The notes: generated from the sequence alone by a model not told the origin. Counted from the stretch's first letter, positions 45,789-58,545 are shown. The stretch is 64,000 nucleotides of DNA from Methylobacterium radiodurans (GCF_003173735.1 NZ_CP029551.1:2628001-2692000); one strand, 5' to 3'. Program-made: numbers and translations.

Positions 45789-46538
45789 ATGACGCGCCCC
45801 GGTCCCCCGGATGAGGATGCGATCTTGGCGCTCGGCCAGAGACTTGAGAAGACGAGTAAGCCCGCCGGCCTGACGCTCGCCGGCGAGGAGGCGGTGCTGG
45901 ACCTCTCTGGCGCGCTCTGGCTGCCCGGGCACGGCACGCTGGTGGTCTCCGACCTGCACCTGGAGAAGGGCTCGGCCTTCGCCGCCCGCTCGGGTCAGTT
46001 CCTGCCGCCCTACGACACCCGCGAGACGCTGGCGAACCTGCACGAGGCGGTGCTGCGCTTCGATCCGGCCCGCGTCGTCGCGCTCGGCGATTCCTTCCAC
46101 GACGCGCGCGGGCCCGAGCGCATGGAGCCCGGCGACCGGGCGATGGTGGCCGCCCTGCAGGCGGGGCGCGACTGGGTCTGGATCGCCGGCAACCACGACG
46201 CGGCGGTGCGGGAGGGCGTCGGCGGCCGGTACGCCGACACGCTGACGCTCGGCGCGCTGACGCTGCGGCACGAGCCCGTGCCGGGCGCAGGCCCCGGCGA
46301 GGTGGCGGGCCACCTCCATCCCTGCGGCAAGGTGGCGATGCGGGGCCGCGCGGTGCGCCGCCGCTGCTTCGTCTCGGACGGCGCCCGGCTCGTCATGCCG
46401 GCCTTCGGCGCCTTCACGGGCGGGCTGAACGTGCGCGACAAGGCTTTCGAGCCGCTCTTCCCGAACGGCTTCACGGCCCATCTTCTCGGGGACGGCCGGG
46501 TCTTCGCCATCGGCCGGCAGATGCTGGCGCGGGATTGA
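45789..46538 (+). CDS. pdeM: Ligase-associated metallophosphoesterase PdeM
   Basis: A 249-residue calcineurin-like phosphoesterase. Metal motifs in order: VSDLHLEKGSAFA (D-x-H), ALGDSFHD, GNHD and GHLHP, with a final VMPAFGAFTGGLNV segment typical of the ligase-associated endonuclease family. It starts 5 bp after the helicase stop, confirming the repair operon. No ligase or exonuclease gene of the set is in the window. Confidence 0.9.
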   Translation: MTRPGPPDEDAILALGQRLEKTSKPAGLTLAGEEAVLDLSGALWLPGHGTLVVSDLHLEKGSAFAARSGQFLPPYDTRETLANLHEAVLRFDPARVVALGDSFHDARGPERMEPGDRAMVAALQAGRDWVWIAGNHDAAVREGVGGRYADTLTLGALTLRHEPVPGAGPGEVAGHLHPCGKVAMRGRAVRRRCFVSDGARLVMPAFGAFTGGLNVRDKAFEPLFPNGFTAHLLGDGRVFAIGRQMLARD

Positions 46539-46564
46539 GGCGACGCGCGTCGGGGGCGCGCGGA

Positions 46565-47152
46565 TCAAGCCGCCGCGGGCTGCGCCGCGAGATCAAGTTC
46601 GGTGACGTCGCAGTTGTCGAGCCAGATCCCGGTCAGGTGGAAGAAGAACGTCCCGTGCCCGACCACCGCGATGGTGCGCTCGGGGCGAGCCCGCAGCCAT
46701 TCCCGGAAATCGGCAACGCGGGCGTCGAACAGGTGGCGCGGCTCGACCGGGTAGTCGCCGACCTGCGAGCCCTCTGCCGCGTGCCACCACACCTCGGGCA
46801 GGTGCCCGACATCGAGGTGCGGGAACTCGGCGGCGATCTCGGAGGCCGCGCGGCCGACGTCGCAGCTGCTCTCCTGGCACTCCCGGTGCAACACCTCCAC
46901 CAGCACCCGTGGCGCGCTCGGATGATCGCCGAACACGATCGCGCTGGTCTGGATCGCCCGGGTCAGCGGCGAGGTCACCACGAGGTCGAAGGGGATGCCG
47001 CGCAGGCGCTCGCGGGCAGCCTCGGCCTGGGCCTGGCCGCGCTCGGTCAGGCGGGCGTCGCGGTGGCCGGGATCGCGGCCGGTGGCGCGGTGGGCGGCGT
47101 TGAAGGTCGATTCGCCGTGGCGGAGGCAGACGATGCGAGTGGGGCTGCTCAT
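46565..47152 (-). CDS. Histidine phosphatase family protein (phosphoglycerate-mutase-like)
   Basis: A 195-residue RHG-family enzyme: IVCLRHGESTFNAAHRAT at the N terminus with the phospho-His, ARLTERGQAQA, VVTSPLTRAIQTSAI with an Arg, and IAVVGHGTFFFHLTG with the second His. Substrate unknown. The ATG at 47152 (MSSPTRI) is preferred over a longer frame. It is convergent with pdeM. Confidence 0.88.
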   Translation of the reverse strand: MSSPTRIVCLRHGESTFNAAHRATGRDPGHRDARLTERGQAQAEAARERLRGIPFDLVVTSPLTRAIQTSAIVFGDHPSAPRVLVEVLHRECQESSCDVGRAASEIAAEFPHLDVGHLPEVWWHAAEGSQVGDYPVEPRHLFDARVADFREWLRARPERTIAVVGHGTFFFHLTGIWLDNCDVTELDLAAQPAAA

Positions 47153-47208
47153 CGGATCTCGGAATCGCGGGGGAGGGCGCCCCGGCGCCAAAGCCGGGGC
47201 GGATGGCG

Positions 47209-47604
47209 TCAGACGAAGCGGCCGCCGCGCTGGATCACCTCGATCTTGTAGCCGTCCGGATCGGTGGCGAAGAAGAAGGTCGCGAGTGCCCGGTCGCCGT
47301 GCTTCAGGGTCTTCAGGTCGGTGGCCGGCAGGCCGGCTTCCTTGAAACGGGCGTGCTCGGCCGCGACGTCGTCGACCGTGACGGCGAGGTGGCCGTAGCC
47401 GTCGCCGAGGTTGTAGGCCTCGCTCCGGTCCTTGTTCACCGTGAGCTCCAGCTCGAACGACGCCTCGGAGTTGCTCAGGTAGATCAGCGTGAAGTCCGGG
47501 AAGTCGAGGCGCTCGGCCACGTCCAGCCCGAAGGCCGTCCGGTAGTAATCCACGGAGCGCGCCTCGTCCCGGACGCGGACCATGGCATGGACGAGCTTCG
47601 ACAT
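47209..47604 (-). CDS. gloA: Lactoylglutathione lyase (glyoxalase I) GloA
   Basis: A 131-residue VOC enzyme that converts the hemithioacetal of methylglyoxal and glutathione to S-lactoylglutathione. Metal ligands expected in LVHAMVRVRD (His), SFELELTVNKD (Glu), GYGHLAVTVDD (His) and GYKIEVIQRG (Glu). The DVAERLDFPDFTLIYL and DPDGYKIE parts are typical of GloA. It starts 57 bp after the phosphatase gene's upstream end, on the same strand. Confidence 0.93.
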   Translation of the reverse strand: MSKLVHAMVRVRDEARSVDYYRTAFGLDVAERLDFPDFTLIYLSNSEASFELELTVNKDRSEAYNLGDGYGHLAVTVDDVAAEHARFKEAGLPATDLKTLKHGDRALATFFFATDPDGYKIEVIQRGGRFV

Positions 47605-47703
47605 CGGATCCTTACCTCAAGCGGGGGCTGTGCTGCGGCTCATGTGGCGCGGCAGGCCGCGAGCGGAAGGGCTCGTGTGTCGCAGGCCCGTCCCCGACCA
47701 CAC

Positions 47704-48372
47704 TCAGCCGGCCGGGACCAGCACGTGCGCCCTCAGCGGTTGCCTCAGTTCGTAGCCTCCCTCGCGCCGCGCGGCTGCGCCCTCGAAGGCGGCGCGGATA
47801 CCCTCCGGATCGGCCTCGATCGCGGCGCGTCGGGCGGGTTCCACGCTCGTCACCCGCTCCAGATAGGCCGCGAGGTCGGCGAAGGTCTCTGCGCGCGTGA
47901 AGGTGACGTCCCGGGTGCAGATGAAGGCGCCGGACGCGATCGCTGCGGCGATCGCCGCCTGCGCCGCCCCCCGGATCGCGGTCTCGTCCTCGATGGGCCT
48001 GAGCGCCGCAAAGGCGCTGCCCTCGGCGAGCGGCTCCACCACGACCACCGGGCAGCCCGGGCCGACCACGCGGGCCGCCTCGGCCAGAGCGGCCGCCGGG
48101 TCGGGCACGTGGTGGAGCGCGTTGAGGATCACGGCGCCGTCGAAGCTGGCCGCCGCGAAGGGCAGGGCCTCAGCGGAGGCCCGCTCGAACCGGGCGCCCG
48201 GCGCCCGCGCCGCGGCGTCGCGGATCGCGGCCTCGCCCGGATCGATCCCGGTCACCGCCGCGCCCCGGGCCGCCAGCGCCTTGGCGAGCACGCCCGGCCC
48301 GCAGCCGATATCGAGGATCCGCCGCCCCTCGATCGGCGCGAAGGTTTCGAGGATGAGCGACAGGGTATCCAT
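47704..48372 (-). CDS. Class I SAM-dependent methyltransferase
   Basis: A 222-residue methyltransferase. The SAM-binding motif I is ILDIGCGPGVLAKALAARGA, followed by VTGIDPGEAAI (acidic loop) and SFDGAVILNALHHVPDPAAA. It resembles UbiE/UbiG-type fold proteins, but the substrate is not identified. The ATG at 48372 (MDTLSLILE) has GGAG 8 nt upstream; a longer frame to 48426 is less likely. Confidence 0.85.
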   Translation of the reverse strand: MDTLSLILETFAPIEGRRILDIGCGPGVLAKALAARGAAVTGIDPGEAAIRDAAARAPGARFERASAEALPFAAASFDGAVILNALHHVPDPAAALAEAARVVGPGCPVVVVEPLAEGSAFAALRPIEDETAIRGAAQAAIAAAIASGAFICTRDVTFTRAETFADLAAYLERVTSVEPARRAAIEADPEGIRAAFEGAAARREGGYELRQPLRAHVLVPAG

Positions 48373-48585
48373 ACGGGCGGCTCCGTGATGCTGACCGATC
48401 CTAGACGTGCCGCGCGCCGAGTTCACGCCCGCGCTGCGAGGTCGTCATTTTCGCGGGGCCCCGGGCGAGCCCGGGCCCAGTTGCGCAAGGTGGGGCGCGG
48501 TTCAGCTGCCGTTCATCTGCGCGGAAACACGAACTCCCGCATCCGGATGCAGGAACGCATCAGTATTGCCCGGTCGGAGCTTGGT

Positions 48586-48610
48586 GGAACCCCGGCGGCG
48601 GTCGGGCGTT
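48586..48610 (+). promoter_or_regulatory. EcfG-type general-stress promoter
   Basis: GGAAC (48586-48590), 16 bp, CGTT (48607-48610). This matches the GGAAC-N16/17-CGTT consensus of the PhyR-NepR-EcfG stress regulon. It would start transcription about 31 nt before the ATG of the Gly/Tyr-rich exported protein. Confidence 0.6.
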
Positions 48611-48648
48611 GAGTCCCCGAATTCGATCACCGATCGAGAAAGGATATC

Positions 48649-48954
48649 ATGCGCAAGTTCGCCATCATCTCCGCTGCCGCCCTGACCCTCGGGACTCTCG
48701 CAACGACCGCCGCCGATGCTCGTCCCCGCGGTTACTATGGTCACGGATATGCTCCGCACGCCGGCTACGGTCACGGATATCGCGGCCGCCGCGGTATCGG
48801 CACGGGTGCGGCGGTCGGTCTGGGCATCGCGGGCCTCGCGGCCGGCGCGATCGCTGCGGGCGCGGCGCGCGATGCCTACGCTCGGGACGGCTACTACGGT
48901 CGTCCGGCTTACGGCTACGGCGGCCCGGCCTATGGGTACGGTTACGGCTACTGA
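48649..48954 (+). CDS. Exported Gly/Tyr-rich small protein
   Basis: A 101-residue protein: signal peptide (MRKFAIISAAALTLGTLATT ending ADA), then YYGHGY repeats, a glycine/alanine-rich hydrophobic stretch (about 50-75) that may span or insert in a membrane, and a tail of YGYG and GRPAYGYGG units. Function unknown; similar proteins appear as envelope or stress proteins in related genomes. It follows an EcfG-type promoter and ends before a perfect terminator, so it is a single-gene unit. Confidence 0.85.
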   Translation: MRKFAIISAAALTLGTLATTAADARPRGYYGHGYAPHAGYGHGYRGRRGIGTGAAVGLGIAGLAAGAIAAGAARDAYARDGYYGRPAYGYGGPAYGYGYGY

Positions 48955-48979
48955 GCTACCGCCAACGACGTTTCGATGA

Positions 48980-50989
<2,010 letters not shown>

Positions 50990-51039
50990 GCCGGGCGGGC
51001 AAGCGGGCGCTCCTCGGCGCCTGCCACTCGGGATCTCAC

Positions 51040-51441
51040 TTGAGATTCCATTTGGGACTTCTCGTCGCCCTCGCGGCCGCCCCGGCCGCGAGGGCAGATT
51101 CTTTGTGCGCTGGCGCCGAGCCGATGCTCTCGGCCCAGCTCCTGTTCGGTCTCGTCCGGAGCGATGGAAGCCGCGTCACCGAGTCCGCTTGGCGCCGGTT
51201 CCTGGCCCGGCAGATCACCCCGCTTTTTCCCGACGGGCTCACCGTGCTGCGCGGCGAGGGCCAGTGGCGGCGCCCGGACGGACGCCTGCTGCGCGAGCCC
51301 ACCCGCATCGTCCTCGTCATAGCGCCGGAGACGCCAGCGACCCTCTCGGCGCTCGAGACCGTCCGCACGGCGTACCGGGACGCCTTCGCCCAGGAGGGCG
51401 TCGGACTCGTGCTCACCCGTGCCTGCGCGCGGTTCCGTTAG
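51040..51441 (+). CDS. DUF3574 exported protein
   Basis: A 133-residue protein. Hydrophobic N-terminal segment [19 protein letters not shown] is a likely signal peptide. The mature part ([20 protein letters not shown], then [35 protein letters not shown] and a Cys-containing C terminus) fits DUF3574. The start is a TTG at 51040 with GGGATC 5 nt upstream; other starts do not leave a signal peptide. Located between eno and the FtsB-like gene. Function unknown. Confidence 0.75.
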   Translation: MRFHLGLLVALAAAPAARADSLCAGAEPMLSAQLLFGLVRSDGSRVTESAWRRFLARQITPLFPDGLTVLRGEGQWRRPDGRLLREPTRIVLVIAPETPATLSALETVRTAYRDAFAQEGVGLVLTRACARFR

Positions 51442-51475
51442 GGCATTCGTAACCTTGAGCGCGGATGGTCGCGCC

Positions 51476-51787
51476 ATGGTCGTCCGTCGCCGCGTCAGAA
51501 TGGTCGTGCTCCCGCTCGCTCTCTGGAGCGTATCGGCGCTGGTCGTCGGCTACTTCGTCACCCAGGCCGAGAACGGCAACCGCGGCCTCGAAGCCAAGCG
51601 GGCCCTGAAGATCCAGGCCTACGGGCTTTCGCAGGAACTCGCCGCCGCCAAGGCCGAGCGCGCCACTTGGGAGCACCGGGTGGCCCTGCTGCGCAGCGAG
51701 CAGATCGACCGCGACCTGCTTGAGGAGCGCGCCCGCGTCGTACTCGGCCGGGTTCACGCAAACGATGTGGTTGTCATCACGCCCTGA
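51476..51787 (+). CDS. FtsB/DivIC family septum formation initiator
   Basis: A 103-residue protein: basic start (MVVRRRVRM), one membrane helix (about residues 10-32), then a coiled-coil (AKRALKIQAYGLSQELAAAK) and a C-terminal DLLEERARVVLGRVHANDVVV segment typical of FtsB, which joins FtsL and FtsQ in the division complex. The eno-ftsB order is usual in proteobacteria. The ATG at 51476 gives a short cytoplasmic tail. Confidence 0.87.
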   Translation: MVVRRRVRMVVLPLALWSVSALVVGYFVTQAENGNRGLEAKRALKIQAYGLSQELAAAKAERATWEHRVALLRSEQIDRDLLEERARVVLGRVHANDVVVITP

Positions 51788-51811
51788 GCGCAGGCTACAG
51801 GTTGCATCGCC

Positions 51812-51835
51812 CTGACATCCATGCATGGCTGTCAG
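51812..51835. promoter_or_regulatory. 24-bp dyad upstream of pdhA, possible operator
   Basis: CTGACA-T-CCATGCATGG-C-TGTCAG: a near-perfect 24-bp inverted repeat with a single mismatched pair, 75-99 bp before the pdhA ATG and just after the FtsB-like gene. It could be a regulator site for the pdh operon or a short terminator. Confidence 0.5.
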
Positions 51836-51910
51836 AGGAGCGCCACTCGCAATCGCAAGCATCCTGGCCTAAACCGAGCCCCGAAACGGTCATATTCCGG
51901 GGAGCGAAGC

Positions 51911-52984
51911 ATGGACGCCGGCAAGGACGCTGCGAAGGATGCGGCGCACACGCAGCCTGAGGCGGCCAAAGGCGGCGCGGAGGCGGCGCACCGGCCCGCT
52001 CCGAACGCTCCGCAATTCACCCGCGACGAAGACCTCCACGCCTACCGCGAGATGCTGCTGATCCGCCGCTTCGAGGAGAAGGCGGGCCAACTCTACGGCA
52101 TGGGCCTGATTGGCGGCTTCTGTCACCTGTATATCGGTCAGGAGGCCGTCGTCATCGGCATGCAGATGGCCTCGATCGAGGGCGATCAGGTCATCACCGG
52201 CTACCGCGACCACGGCCACATGCTGGCCACCGGCATGGAGAGCCGCGGCGTGATGGCCGAGCTCACCGGCCGGCGCGGTGGCTACAGCCGCGGCAAGGGC
52301 GGCTCGATGCACATGTTCAGCCGCGAGAAGCAGTTCTTCGGCGGCCACGGCATCGTCGGCGCCCAGGTCTCGCTCGGCACCGGCCTCGCGTTCGCGGACG
52401 CCTACCGGCAGAACGGCAAGGTCAGCCTCACCTACATGGGCGACGGCGCGGCCAACCAGGGCCAGGTCTACGAGAGCTTCAACATGGCGGCCCTCTGGAA
52501 GCTGCCGGTCGTCTACGTGATCGAGAACAACCGCTACGCAATGGGCACCTCGGTCGCCCGTGCCTCGGCCCAGACGGACTTCTCGAAGCGCGGCCTCTCC
52601 TTCGGTATCCCGGGCGAGCAGGTCGACGGCATGGACGTGCGCACCGTGCGCGAGGCCGCGACGCGGGCCATCGAGCACGCCCGCTCGGGTCAGGGCCCCT
52701 ACATCCTCGAGATGCAGACCTACCGCTATCGCGGCCACTCGATGTCCGACCCGGCCAAGTACCGGTCGAAGGACGAGGTCTCGAAGATGCGCGACGAGCA
52801 CGACCCGATCGAGATGGTGCGCAAGCGCCTGATTGAGCTGCACGGCGTCGACGAGTCCGAGCTGAAGGCGACCGACGCCAAGGTGCGCGAGATCGTCAAC
52901 GACGCGGCCGAATTCGCCACCAACGATCCCGAGCCGGATCCCTCCGAGCTGTGGACCGACATCCTGCTGGAGGCGAGCGCCTGA
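51911..52984 (+). CDS. pdhA: Pyruvate dehydrogenase E1 alpha subunit PdhA
   Basis: With PdhB it decarboxylates pyruvate and acetylates the lipoyl group of E2. A 357-residue protein with a 35-residue Ala/Lys-rich leader, then RDEDLHAYREMLLIRRFEEK. The thiamine-diphosphate/Mg motif is MGDGAANQGQVYESFNMAAL followed by VYVIENN, and the flexible loop is YRGHSMSDPAKYRSKDEV. The ATG at 51911 has GGAG 7 nt upstream. First gene of the pdhA-pdhB-DUF5076-Uma2-pdhC-lpd operon. Confidence 0.97.
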   Translation: MDAGKDAAKDAAHTQPEAAKGGAEAAHRPAPNAPQFTRDEDLHAYREMLLIRRFEEKAGQLYGMGLIGGFCHLYIGQEAVVIGMQMASIEGDQVITGYRDHGHMLATGMESRGVMAELTGRRGGYSRGKGGSMHMFSREKQFFGGHGIVGAQVSLGTGLAFADAYRQNGKVSLTYMGDGAANQGQVYESFNMAALWKLPVVYVIENNRYAMGTSVARASAQTDFSKRGLSFGIPGEQVDGMDVRTVREAATRAIEHARSGQGPYILEMQTYRYRGHSMSDPAKYRSKDEVSKMRDEHDPIEMVRKRLIELHGVDESELKATDAKVREIVNDAAEFATNDPEPDPSELWTDILLEASA

Positions 52985-53059
52985 CCGGCGCCCCCCCCGC
53001 GCAGCACCCGTAGCCCGCCCGCTTCCTGGCCGCCCCGCCGCCCCACGACAGAGCAGAAC

Positions 53060-54505
<1,446 letters not shown>

Positions 54506-54569
54506 GCCCGCGCGCCGCTCCTCCCCCGCGCGGGTCCCGCGCGGGGCGACACAGAGAGGGCTGCCAGCC

Positions 54570-54845
54570 ATGAGCCAAACGTTCGAGGAACTCTCCGTCC
54601 CCCCTGACGTCACCGAGAACGGCGGCGTCGAGGTCCTGCGTGCCATCGTGGTGGACGGCGCGGTGAGCGTTGCGCTGCGACGCTCCTTCGACGATCCGGC
54701 AACTTGGGGCCGCCTCCTCATCGACCTCGCCCGGCAGGCCGCCCGCGCCTACGCGCTGGAGACCGAGATGTCGGAGGAGGAGGCGTTCGAGCGCATCCGT
54801 GCGGGAATCGAGGCGGAAGGTCTCGATTCCGGCGATCTCAACTAA
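54570..54845 (+). CDS. DUF5076 protein
   Basis: A 91-residue soluble acidic protein, MSQTFEELSVPPDVTENGG with a following VLRAIVVDGAVSVALRRSF strand pair and a helix (WGRLLIDLARQAARAYALET). It matches the DUF5076 family, function unknown. It stands between pdhB and the Uma2-like gene in the pdh operon, so it is probably cotranscribed; whether it acts on the complex is not known. Confidence 0.83.
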   Translation: MSQTFEELSVPPDVTENGGVEVLRAIVVDGAVSVALRRSFDDPATWGRLLIDLARQAARAYALETEMSEEEAFERIRAGIEAEGLDSGDLN

Positions 54846-54858
54846 CGCCGGCCGCACT

Positions 54859-55446
54859 ATGGTAGCGCCCGCACATCGTCCAGCGACCTACGCCGACCTC
54901 GAAGCGGTGCCGGAGCATCTGGTGGCTGAGATCATCGACGGCGTGCTGGAGACTCGCAAGCCCCAGCACCCGCGCGACGGTGCCGCGACTGCGAGCCTTG
55001 TCGGGCAGTTGGGCTCATCCCTCGACCGCGGCGGGCGCCGCAACTGGATCCTGATGTTCCAGCCCGAGCTTCATCTCGGGGCGCAGGTGGTGGTTCCTGT
55101 TCTGGCCGGCTGGCGCCGTGCGCACATGGCTGGCCAGCCCGAGGCGGCGTTCACGCGGACGCCGCCGAACTGGATCTGCGAGCTTCCGTCGTCCGCGACG
55201 GCCCGGCTCGTGCGCGGTCCGAAGCGCCGCATCTACGCAGAAGCCGGCGTCGAGCACCTCTGGCAGCTCGATTCCGCCGCCGGCCTGCTCGAATCCTTCA
55301 CGCTGAAAGAGGGCGCGTGGCGCCTCGAAGGCATCGTTCGGCGCGGTGAGACCGTCGCCATGTCGCCCTTCGAGGCCGCCCCGTTCCCGCTCGACGACCT
55401 CTTCCCGTTCGACAATCCCGCCGCCCCGGCCCAGCCCGAGACCTGA
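54859..55446 (+). CDS. Uma2 family endonuclease-like protein, probably inactive
   Basis: A 195-residue protein of the Uma2 (DUF820) PD-(D/E)XK group: [20 protein letters not shown] at the N terminus, then [29 protein letters not shown] and [17 protein letters not shown]. Relatives read VPDLAGWR at the second motif; here it is VPVLAGWR, which replaces the expected metal-binding Asp by Val. The usual LSPST after the Glu also reads LPSSA. It may be a degraded or re-purposed nuclease. It lies in the pdh operon, 4 bp before pdhC, 13 bp after DUF5076. Confidence 0.75.
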   Translation: MVAPAHRPATYADLEAVPEHLVAEIIDGVLETRKPQHPRDGAATASLVGQLGSSLDRGGRRNWILMFQPELHLGAQVVVPVLAGWRRAHMAGQPEAAFTRTPPNWICELPSSATARLVRGPKRRIYAEAGVEHLWQLDSAAGLLESFTLKEGAWRLEGIVRRGETVAMSPFEAAPFPLDDLFPFDNPAAPAQPET

Positions 55447-55450
55447 CACC

Positions 55451-56863
55451 ATGCCCATCAACGTGCTGATGCCAGCCCTGTCCCCCACGATGGAGAAGGG
55501 CAACCTCGCCAAGTGGCTCAAGAAGGAGGGTGACGCGATCAAGTCCGGCGACGTGCTCGCCGAGATCGAGACCGACAAGGCCACGATGGAGGTCGAGGCC
55601 ATCGACGAGGGCGTGCTCGCCAAGATCCTGGTGCCGGAGGGCACGGCGGACGTGCCGGTCAACGACCTGATCGCGATCATCGCGGGCGAGGGCGAGGACG
55701 TCGCGGCCGCGGCCGCGGGCGGCGGCTCCGCGCCGAAGGCGGAGGCCAAGCCCGCCGCGGAGGCGCCGAAATCCGATGCCGGGCAGAACACCACCCCCGG
55801 CGACGGCCACATGTCCTACGCCCGCGTGAACGAGGCCCCCGACGGCGCCAAGCCGGCCGCGGGCGGGGCGCCGGCTCAGGCCGCCTCCGGCGGGCGCGTC
55901 TTCGCCTCGCCGCTGGCGCGCCGCATCGCCAAGCAGGAAGGCGTCGATCTCGCCGCCGTCCAGGGCTCAGGCCCGCACGGCCGCATCATCGCCCGCGACG
56001 TGCAGGAGGCGAAGGCCTCGGGCGCCACGAAGGCGGCTCCCGCCCCGCAGGCCGCCGCCGAGGCGCCGAAGGCCGCGGCCCCCGCCCCGAAGGCCGCACC
56101 CTCCGCGGCCGCGCCGGCAGGCCTCTCGCTCGATCAGGTCAAGGGCTTCTTTCAGAAGGACGCCTACGAGGAGGTGCCCCTCGACGGCATGCGCAAGACC
56201 ATCGCCAAGCGCCTCACCGAGGCGATGCAGGTGGCCCCGCACTTCTACCTCACGGTCGATTGCGAACTCGACGCGCTGATGAAGCTGCGCGAGACGCTGA
56301 ACGCCTCGGCGGGCAAGGACAAGGACGGCAAGCCGCTGTTCAAGCTCTCGGTCAACGACTTCGTCATCAAGGCGATGGGCCTCGCACTCACCCGCGTGCC
56401 GGCCGCCAACGCGGTCTGGGCCGAGGACCGGATCCTGCGCTTCAAGCACGCCGAGGTCGGCGTGGCGGTGGCGATCGACGGCGGCCTGTTCACGCCCGTC
56501 ATCCGCCGGGCCGACGAGAAGACGCTCTCCACCATCTCGAACGAGATGAAGGACTTCGCGGGCCGCGCCCGCGCCAAGAAGCTGAAGCCCGAAGAGTACC
56601 AGGGCGGCGTCACCTCGGTGTCGAATCTCGGCATGTTCGGCATCAAGCAGTTCACCGCGGTGATCAACCCGCCGCAGTCGAGCATCCTGGCGGTGGGCGC
56701 GGGCGAGAAGCGCGTCGTCGTGAAGGACGGTCAACCGGCCGTGGTGCAGGTGATGAGCTGCACGCTCTCCTGCGACCACCGCGTCCTCGACGGGGCGCTC
56801 GGCGCGGAGCTGATCTCGGCCTTCAAGGGCCTGATCGAGAACCCGATGGGCATGCTGGTCTGA
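55451..56863 (+). CDS. pdhC: Dihydrolipoamide acetyltransferase E2 PdhC
   Basis: The core of the pyruvate dehydrogenase complex, passing acetyl from lipoyl to CoA. The 470-residue protein has one lipoyl domain (Lys43 in [13 protein letters not shown]), a subunit-binding domain ([19 protein letters not shown], about 148-184), Ala/Pro linkers, and the catalytic domain ending in [11 protein letters not shown] with His443 and Asp447. The ATG at 55451 is 4 bp after the Uma2-like gene. Confidence 0.97.
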   Translation: MPINVLMPALSPTMEKGNLAKWLKKEGDAIKSGDVLAEIETDKATMEVEAIDEGVLAKILVPEGTADVPVNDLIAIIAGEGEDVAAAAAGGGSAPKAEAKPAAEAPKSDAGQNTTPGDGHMSYARVNEAPDGAKPAAGGAPAQAASGGRVFASPLARRIAKQEGVDLAAVQGSGPHGRIIARDVQEAKASGATKAAPAPQAAAEAPKAAAPAPKAAPSAAAPAGLSLDQVKGFFQKDAYEEVPLDGMRKTIAKRLTEAMQVAPHFYLTVDCELDALMKLRETLNASAGKDKDGKPLFKLSVNDFVIKAMGLALTRVPAANAVWAEDRILRFKHAEVGVAVAIDGGLFTPVIRRADEKTLSTISNEMKDFAGRARAKKLKPEEYQGGVTSVSNLGMFGIKQFTAVINPPQSSILAVGAGEKRVVVKDGQPAVVQVMSCTLSCDHRVLDGALGAELISAFKGLIENPMGMLV

Positions 56864-56885
56864 AGCGCGCGGGGGAAGAGAGCCA

Positions 56886-58325
56886 ATGTCCGATACCTAC
56901 GATATCCTCGTCATCGGCGCCGGCCCGGGCGGCTACGTCACGGCAATCCGCGCGGCGCAGCTCGGCTTTAAGACCGCGGTCGTCGACCGCGAGCATCTCG
57001 GCGGCATCTGCCTGAACTGGGGCTGCATCCCGACCAAGGCGCTGCTGCGCTCGGCCGAGATCTACCACTACATGCAGCACGCCTCCGATTACGGGCTCTC
57101 GGCCAAGGAGGTCTCGTTCGACGCCGCCGCGATCGTGAAGCGCTCGCGCGGCGTCTCCGGCCGGCTCAACGGCGGCGTCGGCATGCTGCTCAAGAAGAAC
57201 AAGGTCGACGTGATCTGGGGCGAGGCCACGGTCGAGTCGGTCGCCAAGGGCAACGAGCCCGGCAAGGTCACCGTGAAGGAGACCAAGCGGGCGGAAGCCC
57301 CGAAGGGCGCGAAGGGTGCCGGCAGCTACAGCGCCAAGCACATCATCCTGGCGACCGGCGCGCGCCCGCGCGCGATCCCCGGCATCGAGCCCGACAAGAA
57401 GCAGATCTGGACCTACTACGAGGCCATGGTCCCCGAGGCGATGCCCAAGAGCCTGCTGGTGATGGGCTCGGGCGCGATCGGCATCGAGTTCGCCTCGTTC
57501 TACCGCACCATGGGCGCCGAGGTGACCGTGGTGGAGCTGCTGCCGCAGATCCTGCCGGTGGAGGATGCCGAGATCGCCGGCATGGCCCGCAAGCGCTTCG
57601 AGAAGCAGGGCATCAAGATCCTCACCGGCGCCAAGGTGACGAAGGTCGAGAAGGGGGCGAACTCCGTCACCGCGACGATCGAGGGCCAGGACGGCAAGTC
57701 CCAGCAGATCTCGGCCGAGAAGCTGATCTCGGCGGTGGGCGTCGTCGGCAACATCGAGAATCTCGGCCTCGAGAAGCTCGGCGTGAAGACCGACCGCGGC
57801 ACCATCGTCACGGACGGCCTGGGTCGCACCAACGTGCCGGGCCTCTACGCGATCGGCGACGTCGCCGGGCCGCCGATGCTCGCCCACAAGGCCGAGCACG
57901 AGGGCGTGATCTGCGTCGAGACCATTAAGGGGCTGCACACCCACCCGATGGACAAGGGCAAGATCCCGGGCTGCACCTACTGCCACCCGCAGATCGCCAG
58001 CGTCGGGCTCACCGAGGCGAAGGCCAAGGAGCAGGGCTTCCAGGTCAAGGTCGGCCGCTTCCCCTTCGCGGGCAACGGCAAGGCGATCGCGCTCGGCGAG
58101 CCGGACGGCCTGATCAAGACGATCTTCGATGCCAAGACCGGCCAATTGCTCGGCGCCCACATGATCGGCGCCGAGGTGACCGAGCTGATCCAGGGCTACG
58201 TCGTAGCGATGACCCTGGAGAGCACCGAGGAAGAGCTGATGCACACGGTCTTCCCGCACCCGACGCTGTCGGAAATGATGCACGAGAGTGTGCTCGACGC
58301 CTACGGGAAGGTCATCCACACCTGA
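56886..58325 (+). CDS. lpd: Dihydrolipoyl dehydrogenase
   Basis: Reoxidises the lipoyl groups of E2 with NAD+. The 479-residue flavoprotein has an FAD-binding GAGPGGYVTAIRAAQLG, the redox disulfide Cys42-Cys47 in GGICLNWGCIPTKAL, an NAD-binding GSGAIGIEFASFYRTMG, and a C-terminal FPHPTLSEMMHE with the active-site His-Glu. Last gene of the pdh operon, 22 bp after pdhC; a GC hairpin follows its stop. Confidence 0.97.
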   Translation: MSDTYDILVIGAGPGGYVTAIRAAQLGFKTAVVDREHLGGICLNWGCIPTKALLRSAEIYHYMQHASDYGLSAKEVSFDAAAIVKRSRGVSGRLNGGVGMLLKKNKVDVIWGEATVESVAKGNEPGKVTVKETKRAEAPKGAKGAGSYSAKHIILATGARPRAIPGIEPDKKQIWTYYEAMVPEAMPKSLLVMGSGAIGIEFASFYRTMGAEVTVVELLPQILPVEDAEIAGMARKRFEKQGIKILTGAKVTKVEKGANSVTATIEGQDGKSQQISAEKLISAVGVVGNIENLGLEKLGVKTDRGTIVTDGLGRTNVPGLYAIGDVAGPPMLAHKAEHEGVICVETIKGLHTHPMDKGKIPGCTYCHPQIASVGLTEAKAKEQGFQVKVGRFPFAGNGKAIALGEPDGLIKTIFDAKTGQLLGAHMIGAEVTELIQGYVVAMTLESTEEELMHTVFPHPTLSEMMHESVLDAYGKVIHT

Positions 58326-58336
58326 AAAGCGGGACC

Positions 58337-58377
58337 GGCCCCGCCGGATCGGCGCCCCGGCGCCGTCCGGCGGGGCC
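58337..58377 (+). terminator. GC hairpin after lpd
   Basis: GGCCCCGCCGGA (58337-58348) and TCCGGCGGGGCC (58366-58377) with an inner GGCGCC pair; no T tract. Probable end of the pdh operon transcript. Confidence 0.6.
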
Positions 58378-58417
58378 TGCCAAACCGGCGTGCCCTCAGC
58401 GGACGGGGACAACGAGA

Positions 58418-58449
58418 AAGGCCCGCCAGCCGGTGAGCTGACGGGCCTT
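58418..58449 (-). terminator. Terminator for the small minus-strand unit
   Basis: AAGGCCCG/CGGGCCTT outer arms (58418-58425 and 58442-58449) with further imperfect pairing of CAGC/GCTG inside. On the minus strand it is followed by TTTC. Confidence 0.6.
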
Positions 58450-58545
58450 CGCAGGGGCCACGCGTGTTCCGGTGCGATGGGGGAGCTGCCAGCCCGACCA
58501 GCCCTGCCGGCCGGGGAACTCGACCCTCGATCGCCCGAGGCGCCA

